Below, piece after piece: positions 34,378 to 46,720 of a stretch of 64,000 nucleotides of DNA. Both the position numbers and the translations under genes were made by a program. The DNA is taken from NCBI GenBank assembly GCA_034509735.1, contig JACGWO010000010.1, positions 6,585,193-6,649,192 of the forward strand, written 5' to 3'. The DNA is from Sesamum alatum (Eukaryota > Streptophyta > Magnoliopsida > Lamiales > Pedaliaceae). The first letter of the stretch is position 1, and every line of letters starts with the position of its first letter. Below the pieces are notes generated by a model, which saw nothing but the letters and a program-made list of their open reading frames with translations, was not told where the DNA came from and made no database searches.

Positions 34378-34803
34378 GGGTAAATTACATCTACCTTTCT
34401 TGAGGTTTGGCATAATTATAAATACCCCCTCGTTGTTTGAAAAATTATAAATACCCCCTGAGGTTTGTAATTTTTAACCAAATGCCTAAAATTGACCATT
34501 TTGCCCTTGAAATTTTTTATTAAAATTGTAGAAAAATTGGCCAAGGCAAATTGTATTATTGCTCTTTGTGTAAAAAAATTAAAAAACCTCTCCCTGCACA
34601 TTGTAGTCCAAAATTTTTTTAAGAATTAAATAAAAATAATTCAGGGCATAAGGGTATTTTGGTCAGTTCACCCATAAAAATTGATGGAAATGGGTTATTT
34701 GTTAGATGATTACAAACCTCACGGGGTATTTGTAATTTTTCAAACAACGATGGGATATTTGTAATTATATCAAAACCTCATGGGAGGTAGATGTAATTTA
34801 CTC
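34378..34803. mobile_element. Mutator-like MITE, family B, copy 3
   Basis: A 426-bp element starting GGGTAAATTACATCTACC and ending GGAGGTAGATGTAATTTACTC, with a perfect 9-bp duplication TAAAAAAAA on both sides (34369-34377 and 34804-34812). It is the best-preserved family member here: long imperfect inverted repeats and no coding capacity. Confidence 0.85.
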
Positions 34804-34812
34804 TAAAAAAAA

Positions 34813-35125
34813 ATTATTTAAGTAGTTTAAAAAATATAAATTGTAATAAAAAATTCTTTTTACAATTTATTTTCACAAAAAGAGTTGATAAGTACTTAAG
34901 TTAGGTTATTACAAGCACCCCCTGTTGAAAGTGGATGAATAGGAGGAAAAGTGCCCATAATTCTGAATAACAGATTAAATAATTAAAAGTTGAAACTTAT
35001 AATTGTGTAGAAAAATCAAAGTAAAAATAGGGAATAGTTTGTTGATGTTTTAGGCTCATTTCTGTTCTATATTTGAGTTAATTGTAAGTTGTCTTCCCGT
35101 AAAATAAGCAAGGGGGAAAAGTCCC
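34813..35125. other. AT-rich intergenic DNA
   Basis: Nothing recognised between the family-B MITE and the LINE. Confidence 0.4.
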
Positions 35126-35178
35126 AATTGGCGCAGGTTTTTTTTTTTTTTTTAACACAAAACGAGAAGATATTTTAT

Positions 35179-38100
35179 TTATAGCAAATCAAAGGACAAT
35201 ACACATGGTGCCGTCGTGAGACGAGTACAATAGAAACCCTTGTTCGATTCCACCAAATCTACTAAGAAATCTGACGGATCCAAAAAGATTTGCTTTTTCG
35301 ATCTGGTTGCTGCAGAGGATCGAGCTAGGAGGTCTGCAACCCTATTTTCTTCTCGATAACACAAAACAGCCGAAGCGGCTATGAAGTTACTGATGAGAAG
35401 GCGGATATTCCTGAGCAAAGGGATTAAGTCCGTCGGCGCCTTGTCCACCCTGCGAAGAAGGTAAAGCATAACTTTAGAATCTGATTCAATGATAATATTT
35501 CGTATATTAGATTTTAAAGCTAGATCTAATCCTGTTCGGAATGCCCAACATTCTGTCGTGTTTTTTGTTTGTTTTCCCAAAAATTCTGAGAAAGCGAGCA
35601 CAAAATCCCCATCGGAATTTCTTATGATTCCTCCACATCCTGCCTGTCCTGGATTCCCTAGAGAAGAGCCGTCCACATTCAATTTGTACCAAGAATTCGG
35701 CGGAGGTTTCCATTTGCAAAGAACATGAAAGGTATGTCTCGATTTTTTCATATTTGATATATTCGACATAGAAAGATTTGTAAATAGATTAGAAGTTCTC
35801 CATATATTCTCTATGTTAGTGTTCCTGAAGATGAATGAATTTCTGTTCTGCCAGATAAGCCACAAAGTGTAAATTACAAGAAACTGTCTATAAGGCTTTT
35901 TACGAAGTATGTGGATTATTATCAAAATATTAGTGTTTTGCAGAAGTTGAATTTCAGGTAAATAATGGTTTGCAAATATACGAAAGAAACAACAATTTAC
36001 AAAAGTATGTGATATGTCCTCTTCTTCCTCTGAACATAAATAACAGATTGGAGATTGTAGTCTTTTCCGTTTGTATAAAAACACTGCATTAGGCAAACTC
36101 TGATGGCTCAATAACCAGGCAAAAAAACAGACTTTTGGTAAAACCTTCATTTTCCATAAAGTATTCCAGGGTAGACGTGGGTTCATGTCAAAGTGCCTAC
36201 ATTTGATAGTCAAGTATAAGCACTTTTTATGGTGAATCTTCCTAATCTATCCCAATTCCATATAAATGAATCTGTCTGCTGTGTGATAGGGATAGGCAAT
36301 GCAATAATATGTTGATAATAACCTTCAGGAATCAAATGTTCAATAGTAGTCAGATCCCACTTATTATCATCATTTATTAGTGAACTAACCTTTAACAATT
36401 GAGCTTATGGAGGAATATATTGTACCTGAGATTCCAAAGTAAGCTGACCACATCAAATATCTGTCCATATGTTAATTCTCTGTCCATTACCAATAATCCA
36501 TTTTATAGAATCCTTCACTAAAGAAGCAGTTTTACATATATTTTTCCATATATAGCTATTATGGGATTTGTATTCTGTATTCAGAAAATTAGAGTTTTTA
36601 ATGTACTTAGCACACAGTAATTGCATACAAAGTGATGTATCATCAGAATGCAAACGCCATCCTAAACGCATAAGACAGACATTATTTAGAATAGACAGAT
36701 TTCTAAAACCTAGTCCACCTTTACATTTAGGCATACAACATAGTTCCCAGTTAACTAAACTCTGTTTCTTCTGTCCTAAGTTAGCATTCCATAAAAAACG
36801 TTTACTCAATTTATTAATATTCTCAATAAAACCTGATGGTATCTTAAACACATTCATATAGTAGGGAGGTGTTGTATTGATAATATGCCTTATTAAAACT
36901 TCCCTTCCCGAGTATGACAGAAATTTGTTATACCATGTATTGATACGGTTCTCAATCTTTTCAATAATGTTGTGAAATTCTTACTTTTTCATTCTACCCA
37001 TAACATATGGAAGCCCCAGGTATTTATCTTGATTAGAACTAGAAGCAATTCCTAAAGTATCACAAATTCCCCTTTTCAAGCTGTGAGTACAGTTAGGAGA
37101 TAAAAAAAAATTTAGATTTTTCCCAACATACTGTCTATCCAGAAAATTTAGCAAAGTTTTCTAAAAGCTCTTTGGTATATGCAATAGTTTTATGGTTTGC
37201 TTTTAAAAACACAAGACAATCGTCAGCATAATATAATATAGGAATAGGAGGTCCCTGCCGACATGGGTTCATAGCATCAAACAATTTAAGATGAAAATCA
37301 GTAATTATCTTTTGGATGAGCGGCTCTAGGCACAAAATAAATATATAAGGTGATAGAGGATCACCTTATCGAATTCCTTTAGTAGGATTCCAAGAATTTG
37401 ATCTTTGTCTGTTAATACGAATGAAAGGAAACAGTTGTAACACATTTCATAATCCAATCACTAAATTCTTGTGGGAAATTATATTGCTTTAAACAAAACG
37501 TAATATAATTCCAATCCAGCTTATCATAGGCTTTTTCAAGATCTAACTTTAAAGCCATACAATATTGTCTTCCTTTCTTAGACTTCATAGAGTGTAACAT
37601 TTTATGTGCCATAATAATATTATCATATATGAAACTGTTAAGAACAAAAGCATTTTGGTATGGTGAGATTAACTCATTCATCAATGGTTTTAGTCTAGCA
37701 ACCAAAATATTTGAAATAATCTTATACACTGTATTACAAAGACTAATAGGTCTAAAAAGATTAACCTAATTAGCTGAAGGTCTTTTAGTAATAAAAATCA
37801 TTTCAGTTTGGTTTATGTGCAAAGGTAATATACCATTATGAAAAAAGTTTTTCACCAGATTGATAATCTATTCCTTAACAATTTCCCAATAAATAGTAAA
37901 GAAAAAAGAATTAAAACCATTAGGTCCCGGCAATTTATTTGGACCAATACGTTTTAAAGCTGCATAAATCTCATTATCTAAAATGGGTTTAAGCAATGAA
38001 TTCTGTTGCAACTGTGATAGTTTATGCACTGTACCATTAAAAAACTGATTAGCCTCAGAAACTGAAGGGATAGTAGATGGTTGAGTACTAATCTTTTCAA

Positions 38101-39271
38101 AATGATTCTTAAAAAGCTTGTAAAATATCTTCAGTTTCATAAATCCAATCGTTATTATCATTTTTAATCCCTTGAATAAGATTCATTCTCTTCCTGTTAG
38201 TAGCCACTACATGAAAATAAGAAGTATTCTGATCCCCAAATTGAAAATAGTTCTTTTGGTTTAATAAATCTTTCAAATGTTTTTCTAATAGTTTTTCCTG
38301 ATTTAGAAGTGCAGTGTTTATATTAGAACAGATTTTCAATTTAATATCAACCAGATCCTTATATAACCCATTAATACGGACATTTAAGTTACCAAACACT
38401 TGTTTCTTCCATATAATAGACTCTTCCCCCAAAAATTTACAATTTTTATAAAATCCTAAATCTAGTGCGTGTGAATCTGAAGGTCCCCAAGCATTTTTAA
38501 CAACAAGATGATAACTATCATGTAATGTCCATGCATTCTCAAAACGGAAAGGTTTACTTCGTGTATGAGGTGTAATTTCCAATATAATTGGTGAGTGATC
38601 CGAGAAAGGAGAGACAAGATGAGACAGTTTAGCATTGAAGAAACAATTAATCCACAGTATATTAGCTAAACAACGATCCAACCGTTCACATATAAAAGAG
38701 CTACCAAATCTTTTGTTACTCCAAGTAAATGGATGACCTCTAAATCCAATATCCAGTAGCTCAAAATTAGTCAAGCAATCTCAGAATAAATCAGATTTAC
38801 TGTGTGAGAAGTTACCACCAATTTTCTCATGAGGATAAAGAATATTATTGAAATCTCCAATCACACACCACGGCTTATTAAAACTGTTATGAAAATATGA
38901 TTGTAAAGTAGCCCATACCTGATTCTGCATATGTACTTGAGGATAGTTATAGAGTGCAGTCATAAGGAATGGTTGATTGAGTGATGGAAATTCCACCTCC
39001 AAGTGAATAGCCCGATCATTTTGATGTATATGCTGAATTGTGACCTCTGCTGCATTCCAAAGAACCCATATACCCCCTGCTAACCAGTAGATGGCGTAAC
39101 AATAGAGGCTGAGAAAGGTAGTCTATGAATAATAGCAGGAGCTCGATCTCTATTCATTCTTGTGTCCATAACTATAAAAATATTAGGTCGATATCTGTTA
39201 ATCAAATCCCTAATAGCCATTACAAATTCAGGACGCACTGCTCCCCTACAATTCCAGCTAAGAATCTTCAT
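35179..39271 (-). pseudogene. LINE ORF2: endonuclease, reverse transcriptase, zf-RVT, RNase H
   Basis: Reading down the - strand. The AP-endonuclease-like N-terminus is MKILSWNCRGAVRPEFVMAI at 39271, then PWCVIGDFNNILYPHEKIGG near 38880 and SFICERLDRCLANILW and FSDHSPIILE near 38600. Reverse transcriptase covers 38161-37100 with NKLPGPNGFNSFFF, ALKLDLEKAYDKLDWNYITF and the catalytic YYADDCLVF near 37225. The connector is at 36857-36453. zf-RVT follows in the last open frame (WKMKVLPKVCFFAWLL, CYLC..H..C). RNase H has the four expected acidic residues (NVDGSS, TECWAF, ESDSK, RVADLLAR). The final 344 codons (36213-35179) are uninterrupted, but upstream there are at least seven frame breaks. ORF2 drives target-primed reverse transcription in intact relatives. 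Confidence 0.9.
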
Positions 39272-41514
39272 GCAGGGAATAGAATGAGTGGCGATCTGAA
39301 CCTGTGAAGCATATAGGTTCTGCTCCAGATGGTTCATATGGGCGTTTCCCACCAGATTGTCTGAGGATGAAGCTGATGATCTCTTCCTAGAGGATGGAAA
39401 TGCAGTTTGAACTGGGTCTCGCGTTCTCTCGCAAATCCTTTGCGTTCCGGTTCGATATCTATCACTAAGTTGTTGGTGAAAGGTGGCCCAGTGAACAGGT
39501 GAGTGGTGGTAATGAATGGTTGAACTAGGAAATTGTTGGACCCTAGTGAGATTAAGTGATTTCTGATTCGGGCTGTGGCAGGTAGTTGAAGCATTGGATT
39601 GGGATGGAGATGGTCTAACTACGTTCGGCTTAGAGGATGGTCTTGTATTGGACTGGAAAGAGAAAATGCTCTGTTGGACTGTTGGGTGAAAACCTTCGTG
39701 AGAAAGGACGAGCGGGCTGATGATAGTGGACCATTGGAGTTGGGGACGATGGCCACGAAACTGGGAGTTCGAGGAGAAGTTTTTCCGTCCTGACCCCACG
39801 CGAGGTGTACGTGGTCGGGGAGATTGTGGGCCATATTGGAATGTTGTAGTTTCAATGCTGAAAATGGTTGTTGAAAAAGGGCTAGGTGAAACTCTATTTA
39901 TATTCGGGGTAAAAATTTTAAGCTCTCACTGTGGTAAAATAGTGTTCTGGGTTCATGGTTAAAGGCTCATTGACAACACAGCAAGATGTTTCTGTCCTTT
40001 GTTGACATGGTTGGCCGCGGGTGTTCCTTTGTTTGTAATATACTTAACTGACATGTGTCTTGTTGTATTGACAAGTGTTTCCCACAAAAATTGCAGGCTG
40101 AAATCCGTTCACTACCACTGTTTCTTGTTTGTGATCATGATGCAGATCATGAATTCCAGTGGAAATAATCTCAGGGCTGATATCCATTGTCTCCGTTTCT
40201 ACTGTCTCCGTCTCTGGGATTTGGCTGAGGATAGAGAAAGAATTTGTATTACCAGAATCAAAGGGAGGAGTTTTACTGTATTTGTGACTCTGAACATTGT
40301 CCTTGACTGCCCATTTCTTCCTGATTCCATCCTTTTGCTGGCTCTGTTGTATGGATGCATCTGTTTGTTTAATATCAGTAGTTGGGTATTTGTTTCTTTG
40401 TTGTTGCATATTTGTATTCTGAGTTGTACGTTTTCTTGCAGCTGGTCCCGCGGGCGTACCACTTCCCATTTAGCCGTAGGTTTGGGATTGTCTGTTGTTG
40501 ATTAATAACCTCCGACGATAAGGGTGAATTCGTTGGCCCCTCTGTTGTTCTAGTATTCGTCATAACTGTACACTCCCTTTGCATGTGTCTAAGTGAAACC
40601 GCAAGCATGACAGAACATAGTATTTAATTCGTATTTGATTGTTGTTGAATGTGATGTTGTATACAAATGAAAGGAGGTTAGGGGTTGAGATGTATCAACT
40701 TCTACACATAGTCTAGAGCAAAACGGCATCTTGATTTATTGTATGTGTGCGCATCCATTTTAAATGGGTCGTCCAACAGTCTTGCTATTTTGAATAACGG
40801 TTTTTCCAAAATCATAGTACTCTATAGGTAAATTCGGCAGGTAAAACCATAGGTAAACCGTATCAGGTATAATTTTTGTAGATGTAAAATTTGGATGCCA
40901 TTGTTGAACATGGAGATAATGGTTGAACAGGAACCAGGGTCCTCCGGCGAGAGCCATAAAATAATCTTCTTGTGATGATACACGTATGATAAACATTATT
41001 TTCCTAAATCTGATGTGAAAAATAGGAGATGATGTTTTTTTTTCCACAACCGACTTAGATGTTGGTCCAAATTGACAACCGGTTTGGGCAGATTCAAATT
41101 CTGATTATTAAAGCCCGTTGCCATGGTTTGTGTAATCTTTGTATCTCTTCGTGAAGAAAAGATAGAACAGGGTGCGGAGTATCAGTTTGAGGTGAGGATA
41201 GGGGTGAAACCTCTAGAGGATCTAAATCGCAGTTTTGTATCCATGTAGGAAAGTATATATTTTGAGATTGTGAGGTCAGTTTGTCTTTATATGAAAACTG
41301 GTGTTGCATCTGATCCATAGGAAATTTTGTCGAAGTACTCGGCTTGGTTGTGAGGATGAGGGGTAGGGCGAAAAAAAGGCGATGTTTTACCGTCAGGTGG
41401 CTTCCATGGAGGGTTAGGAGACAAAGGACTGTGGTTTTCAATGGCTATGTGAGACGATGAAGGCGGTTGCAATGGAGACTCAAAAGTATCAGCCTGAGAG
41501 AAAATTTCTACCAT
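39272..41514 (-). pseudogene. LINE ORF1: DUF4283 domain and CCHC zinc knuckle
   Basis: Starts with an ATG at 41514 (MVEIFSQADTFESPLQPPSS). The DUF4283-like region at 41047-40760 reads IMFIIRVSSQEDYFMALAGG and FNHYLHVQQWHPNF and VYLWFYLPNLPIEYYD. A zinc knuckle of CX2CX4HX4C spacing near 40560-40610 is split across two frames by one extra base (CHACGFT then RHMQREC). The rest is Gln/Ser/Pro-rich linker that runs in frame into the endonuclease start at 39271. ORF1 products of plant L1-type elements bind RNA. This copy is broken in several places. Confidence 0.75.
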
Positions 41515-41603
41515 TTTGTTTCGTTCGTTCTGGCATTAATTGGTGCAGATTTTTTTGACCTATCTCAAATATATGTCTATATATAATATATATATATATT
41601 ATA

Positions 41604-41622
41604 GAGAGAGAGAGAGAGAGAG
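41604..41622. repeat. (GA)n microsatellite
   Basis: About nine GA units directly left of the family-B MITE at 41623, obscuring any TSD there. Confidence 0.9.
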
Positions 41623-42042
41623 GGGTGAATTACAATGATTTTTCATGAGATTCGGCATAATGACATATACCTTTTATTGTTTCAAAAAATTACAAATACC
41701 TCTCAGAGGTTTTTAATTTTACCCAAGGGCCCTGAAATGCTCCATTTTGTCCTTGAATTATTTTTTAAATTGTAAAAAAATCAGCGAGGCAAATTACATT
41801 ATTGTTCCTCTGTGTAAAAAACGTAAGAAACCTCCTCCTGCGTATTTTTGTTAAAAAAAATTTAGAAAACTTTAAAAAATAGTTCAATTTACATAAGAGC
41901 ATTTTGGTCAATTCACACATAAAAATGGATTTGGAATTAGGGGTTATTGTTAGATGGTTACAGAGGTATTTGTAATTTTTGAAACAACGAGGGAGTAGTC
42001 GTAATTATGACAAACCTCGGGGAAGGTCTTTGTAATTCACCC
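41623..42042. mobile_element. Mutator-like MITE, family B, copy 4
   Basis: Starts GGGTGAATTACAATGATTTT and ends GGTCTTTGTAATTCACCC; ends are good inverted repeats. The interior follows the family-B order (TTCGGCATAATGAC, AGCGAGGCAAATTACATTAT, GGTCAATTCACACATAAAAA). No TSD is visible because both flanks are simple sequence. Confidence 0.75.
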
Positions 42043-42503
42043 TGTATATATATATATTTCTAGAAAAGGCAGTGATTTTATATAGCTTCCAGAATAAAAA
42101 CCTAATGCTAGGCCATGTACAAAGGAAAAGCCCCGGGAAAAAGTGACAAAACATAAACAAAACAGAAAAACAAGGAAAGTGTAAAGGAAGCTAAAGCAAA
42201 ACAAAAGGGAGAATTACGAATTTGGTCCTCATACTTGACCACGTTTATTCAGTTTTGATTCTCATACTATCACCCTTTGATAAATTTTAGTTCTCAAACT
42301 ACCAGTTTTTTGACAATTTTCATGCTTGTCGTTAGTTTGGGTGTTAAAATAGACGAAAGTTTTGAAGTTTGAAGGAAAAAAGGACCCTTTCCCGCCTGCT
42401 GTTTTGGGCCTTCTTCATTGTCTACCTTCATAATTCATTTTTTTTCACTATTTTTTTTTTTCAAGTAGAAGCTTTGGAGGAGAGAGATTTTGAAGGAAAA
42501 AAA
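42043..42503. other. intergenic DNA with one MITE-end-like fragment
   Basis: 42211-42350 resembles one arm of a 'TTTGGTCCTCATACTTGACC' type element, like the ends of the MULE at 31867, but no opposite arm was found. Confidence 0.35.
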
Positions 42504-42840
42504 ATGAATTCAAATTATAACAACTTTTCTTCTCAGTCTCAAAACTCCTCACAAAATCATCTTCCATTATTTTACAACTGTGGATTTAAACTTCCATTGT
42601 TAACATCATGGACTCCTCGTAATCCAGGTAAAAGATACTATGCTTGACCAAATTATGGTGTAAGTTTTTCAAAATACTCAACTTATTATGCTGGAGTTAA
42701 TTTTGATTTTTTTTGTGATGTTTTGTTTTATTTTTTAATTTAGAAAAAGGATATTGTGGATTCTTCGAATGGTGGAATGATGAAATCTGTGAGCGTTCAG
42801 TAAGAGAGAGCGTATTTTCTTTCTTGTGTGGATAGACGAA
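42504..42840 (+). pseudogene. GRF-type zinc finger protein fragment
   Basis: Exon 1 starts at ATG 42504 with a Ser/Asn/Gln-rich leader, then the start of a GRF zinc finger: YNCGFKLPLLTSWTPRNPGK and RYYA, with a TGA where the next Cys is expected, then PNY. A probable intron (GTGTAAG at 42658 to TTTAG at 42743) leads to GYCGFFEWWNDEICERS, the second half of the finger. The pattern C..CG..S.T..NPG(R/K)R(F/Y)..C....CGFF.W.D is characteristic of the plant zf-GRF family. The nonsense change and a later stop near 42834 mark it as a pseudogene. It lies beside the MULE transposase remnant, in the opposite orientation, and may have been carried by that element (inference). Confidence 0.6.
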
Positions 42841-43199
42841 GAAGTTCGTGAAAAATCTGGAGAATCCAAATGTTGGAGAAGAGCTACACAATTTTAAAGG
42901 TAAAATCCATGATATATTTTCAGTATGTTTGCAATTTGGCCTTGTTATTCCTTTTAAGTGCACGAATGTCTGGGAAATACGGGATATCGATCATATTAAT
43001 ATTAATTGTTTAATTTTTGTTTTACATTTCCCACTATCTATTGATGCAGAGGACTCCCTGTTCCTAGACCGATTCTTTCAGAAATCTGATAATGAAGATT
43101 ATCAGATTTGAACGGAATAGAATCAACTACTTTCTCCACATGGTTTTCAATAATTTTTTATTCTTCTTTTCCACTATGCATCAGCCAAGTCTTTATTTT

Positions 43200-44043
43200 C
43201 TTGCAACCTCCTCGTCAGAAATTCTATGATTCATTCTAGCATAGTCAGTATTGGTTTCTCCCTGGCATTAATATTAACATATTGAAGTTCTAACAATAGC
43301 TGTTCAACAACATATCACACTTACATCAATGTTAAGTGTGATTTGTTCCACTCTTCAAGGGGTTTATCAACAAACCAATCAAATGTAGTCTAATCAAGAT
43401 CTTGGAGCTCTTTCATTCTTGCCTTAAATTCCCCCTCTAGTGCATGCCTTTGCAACCCTCCATAAGGCATTCTTAAATGACAACCCCCACCCCCAAACCT
43501 TGCATTTTAGGAGTTACTGTGTATATTGAACCTTGATTAGAATCAAGTAACACTTCTTAAAATGCTTGAATCAAACTCTTTTGTTTGCCAGACATAAACA
43601 CATATCCACCTTAATTATCAGTACGCAAGTCCCCCTTGAACAATATCAGAAACCATTCCCAAGTTTCCCTTGCATCTGTATTGACTACAACATATAAAAT
43701 TGGAAATAGATTGTTGTTTGGATCAACAACCAATGTATTTAAAAGAATCCCCCCATGAGGCCCTTTTAGGTGGCACCTATCTACACTAGTTATCTTCTTA
43801 CCATCCTCCCTGAAACCAAGTTTCATGGCTCTAAATCAAACATGCAATTTATTGAATTTGTTTTCCCCTCAAACATCCTTAGTCTCCATAATTACAGTAT
43901 TGCCTGGGTTGGTTCTCTTTATCTCATCTGCATAGTCCCAAAGTCTTGTGTATTAGTACTCATGATTGCCCTCTTGGGATCTGATTTGAACTCATAATGG
44001 TACTTATCACACAACTAACTAGGCTTCACATTCTTAACATTAA
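43200..44043 (-). pseudogene. MULE transposase, central and C-terminal part
   Basis: From 44043 leftwards: LWDYADEIKRTNPGNTVIME, then a stop, FRAMKLGFREDGKKITSVDR and CHLKGPHGGILLNTL with the first catalytic Asp in SVDRCHLKG. VVDPNNNLFPILYVVV and ETWEWFLILFKGDL follow. Further left, in broken frames: GGYVFMSGKQKSLIQAF, a region matching the WRAA.A..EF..KMKEL segment, and REKPILTMLE near 43250. This is the standard PF10551 MULE transposase order. Multiple stops and frameshifts make it inactive. The N-terminal part of the same gene is at 48440-49371, separated by the Harbinger element at 44044-48419. Confidence 0.8.
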
Positions 44044-44898
44044 GGTTGTGTTTACCGAACCGTATTAGCCCATATATTCGGGTTAATAGGGGCATGTCAC
44101 TTGTTTACTTGCAAAAGTCGAAGCCCACTACTAATTGCCAAGACCCTCTACTCGCCCTTACTATTTGCACTACACCAATACAAGATTCAAGTCCCATATT
44201 GGTAATCTGTGGGACCCACGCCAATTTCTACTAACTTTCATTTCCTTTATTGTCCTCATAAAGTGTGGGTTTGAAATCTAATTTGCCCCTCAACTTGTAC
44301 CAAATTACACTGACAAATTCCATTAATTTTCTGAAAGTGGGAGGTGGCATTTATTGTATTTAGTTATGGCATTTATTTCTTTGTGTAATGCTACAACCTT
44401 ACTTCAAACTTATTAAAACACAGAAACCCCACCCGATCTTCCACAATTTCATTGTCGCTGAGAGGAGGTAGGTTTTCCGTTGCGTTCCCCTTTCTCCTTC
44501 TTGTCTAATTAACCCATTTACGTTTCTTATCGCAAGTCGCATCTTGTAGGACTGAAGCCACATTTACTCATACCGTTGTCCGAAAGCCGCACACTCCTTT
44601 GGTCGACAGGTGAGCTACTTGGATGATTGGGTATAAACAGAATTATTTGTGTGTTTGTTTTTCTGCTTTTAGGGGTTTTTTTTCATACGTTAGAGCGATG
44701 AACTGCCAAAGTTGTTCCTTGCATTCGCCTTACATATTGTTTCCCAAAAATCAATTTTGTCGATTCAAACTTTGTTATGGACTTTATTTCGTATTGTGTA
44801 TACAATTTCCCCACATTTGTATTGTGTAGGGCACATGTACTGGTTTTTGTGTATGGTAGCAAAGTGCACATGAAATTAGAATTTTTTTTTTTTTTTAG

Positions 44899-46251
44899 AA
44901 TGATGAAGCTACACAGACTTTGCGCATTGATTGTCCTTCAAAAAATTATGGTCGATGATGTTGTGGCACTCGAATTTAACAATAGAATTCCTGAACAAGT
45001 TAGGCACATGAGTAGGTTAGTAGCGTGCAAAGATGTTACATGCCTTAGGAACCTTCACATGGACCGAAACGCCTTTGGCCGCCTATGTTATTTGCTTGAG
45101 CATTCTGGGGACATAACAGATACAAAATTTGTCACCATCCCCAAACAAGTTGCCATCTTCCTCAGTGTAATAGCACATCACAAAAAAAATTGTGTTGTCA
45201 AACATGACTTCGTAAGATCGGGCCGGACCATCAGCAAGCACTTTCACACAGTCCTAAATGGTGTAATCATGTTACATAAAACGCTACTGGCACGCCCCAC
45301 ACCAGTGCCGGAGGACAGCATTGAGCCTAGGTGGAAATGGTTCAAGGTACATTATTACAAATTGAATAGATTATTTTGACACCTTTAATAATGTTTGAGT
45401 TGTTTCATGTACTAATTTCAACAAATTTGGTAATAGGGATGTCTTGGTGCGTTAGACGGTACCTACATTGACGTGCGTGTGTCGGATGTCGACAAGGGTC
45501 GTTACCACACGAGAAAAGGACACATTGCAGTCAATGTGCTAGGAGTCTGTAACCCTAAAATGCAATTTATCTACGTGCTCACCGGTTGGGAAGGAAGTGT
45601 TGCGGATAGTAGGGTCCTCCGAGACGCGGTAACTAGGCCACATGGTTTGTGTGTCCCCACCAGTATGCTATGGTCAAACCCAATGGGTCAATTTTCCATT
45701 TATTGTGACTATATATTCTATGAAACTATCTTCCGTTTGATTTTGTTTCCCTACACCTTTTTAGATTTTGTGTTTTACATGGATTCTTATGTTTTCGCAA
45801 GGAATTACTACTTGTGCGACAATGGTTATTCGAACGTTGAGGGCTTCCTCACACCGTATAGAGGCGTGCGCTATCACCTGCGCGAATAGGAACGCGGCAC
45901 GGGTGGGCCGCAAAGCAAAGAAGAGCTATTCAATTTGAGACACTTCTGCACGGAATGTGATAGAGAGGACGTTTGGCCTACTGAAAATTCGATGGGGGAT
46001 CCTCAGAATCCCGTCTTTTTACCCAATCAAGATCCAAAACAGAATTATACTTGCTTGTTGTCTGTTGCATAACTTCGTCCGTACAGAGATGTCTTCCGAT
46101 CCTTTCGAGCTCAAAATTTGTGACATCCCAAACACACCGGTTGATCCAAACATTGACGTTGTTTCCACGATTGATGCTAACCCTGGTTGGTCAAACTGAA
46201 GGGACGAGTTAGCAACCGCTATGCATCGAGAATGGTTGCAGCGGGGTTGAG
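44899..46251 (+). pseudogene. Harbinger transposase (HARBI1-like nuclease, DDE_Tnp_4)
   Basis: Exon 1 begins after a poly(T)-AG acceptor at 44898 and gives the N-terminal helical region (EQVRHMSRLVACKDVTCLRN, LHMDRNAFGRLCYLLEHSGD, HDFVRSGRTISKHFHTVLNG). An intron (GTACATT at 45346 to AATAG at 45437) precedes the catalytic core: GCLGALDGTYIDVRV with the first Asp, then GWEGSVADSRVLRDAV with the second Asp. A second intron-like insert (about 45663-45798) has lost its donor GT and is read through. Then NYYLCDNGYSNVEGFLTPYR, a TGG-to-TAG stop after HLRE, a 1-base frameshift, and NVIERTFGLLKIRWGIL with the catalytic Glu. A last TGG-to-TGA change at 46197 precedes RDELATAMHREWLQRG. All three DDE residues persist, but the frame is broken. 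Confidence 0.87.
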
Positions 46252-46720
46252 CAAACTAGATAAATATTAACATGATTCCGATGTTGATGAACTTTATATT
46301 CTTGTTACGATACCATAATGTTGGATTGTTTGTGTTATTGGACTGCTTTCACAGTGACTTTTTATGTTTACCTTTTTCTGTGGGATTGATATTTTATACT
46401 TTTTCATATAATTCTGTTTGTCGTTTGTTTCTGGCTTATAACCTGGATGAGTTGTTACTGTAGCCATAAATTGATGTTACCTTTATCGTAGTGTTATATG
46501 AAGATTTGTGGGATTGTGCTGAAATGTTGATGTCCTTTATCTACTAACACACCGGACGCATATGTCCTGACATGCACAGCAAGTGCAGACCTACATAGCA
46601 CAACTACACAGCACAACTATATCACCACCCAACATAAAGCATATAATAAACAAGGCCAAACATGCATGCAACACAAACATAAACTAGAGACCCCCTACCC
46701 TCTGTGTCGGCCGAGCCGCA

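Larger units (their letters stand above)
35138..41537 (-). mobile_element. LINE (plant L1-type retrotransposon), nearly full length
   Basis: A 6.4-kb non-LTR element on the - strand. Its 3' end is a 16-base poly(A) tail (poly(T) at 35138-35153 on the + strand) preceded by an AATAAA signal. The flanks AATTGGCGCAG (35126-35136) and AATTGGTGCAG (41538-41548) form an 11-bp target-site duplication with one mismatch. ORF1 starts only about 23 bp from the 5' boundary. ORF1 and ORF2 remnants run in the expected order: DUF4283 region, zinc knuckle, endonuclease, reverse transcriptase, zf-RVT, RNase H. Frames are broken at many points, so the copy is inactive. Confidence 0.92.

Noticed and set aside
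42369..42647. Intact zf-GRF protein starting upstream of 42504
   Set aside because: A stop replaces a finger cysteine and the second exon is quickly closed, so it is treated as a pseudogene fragment.
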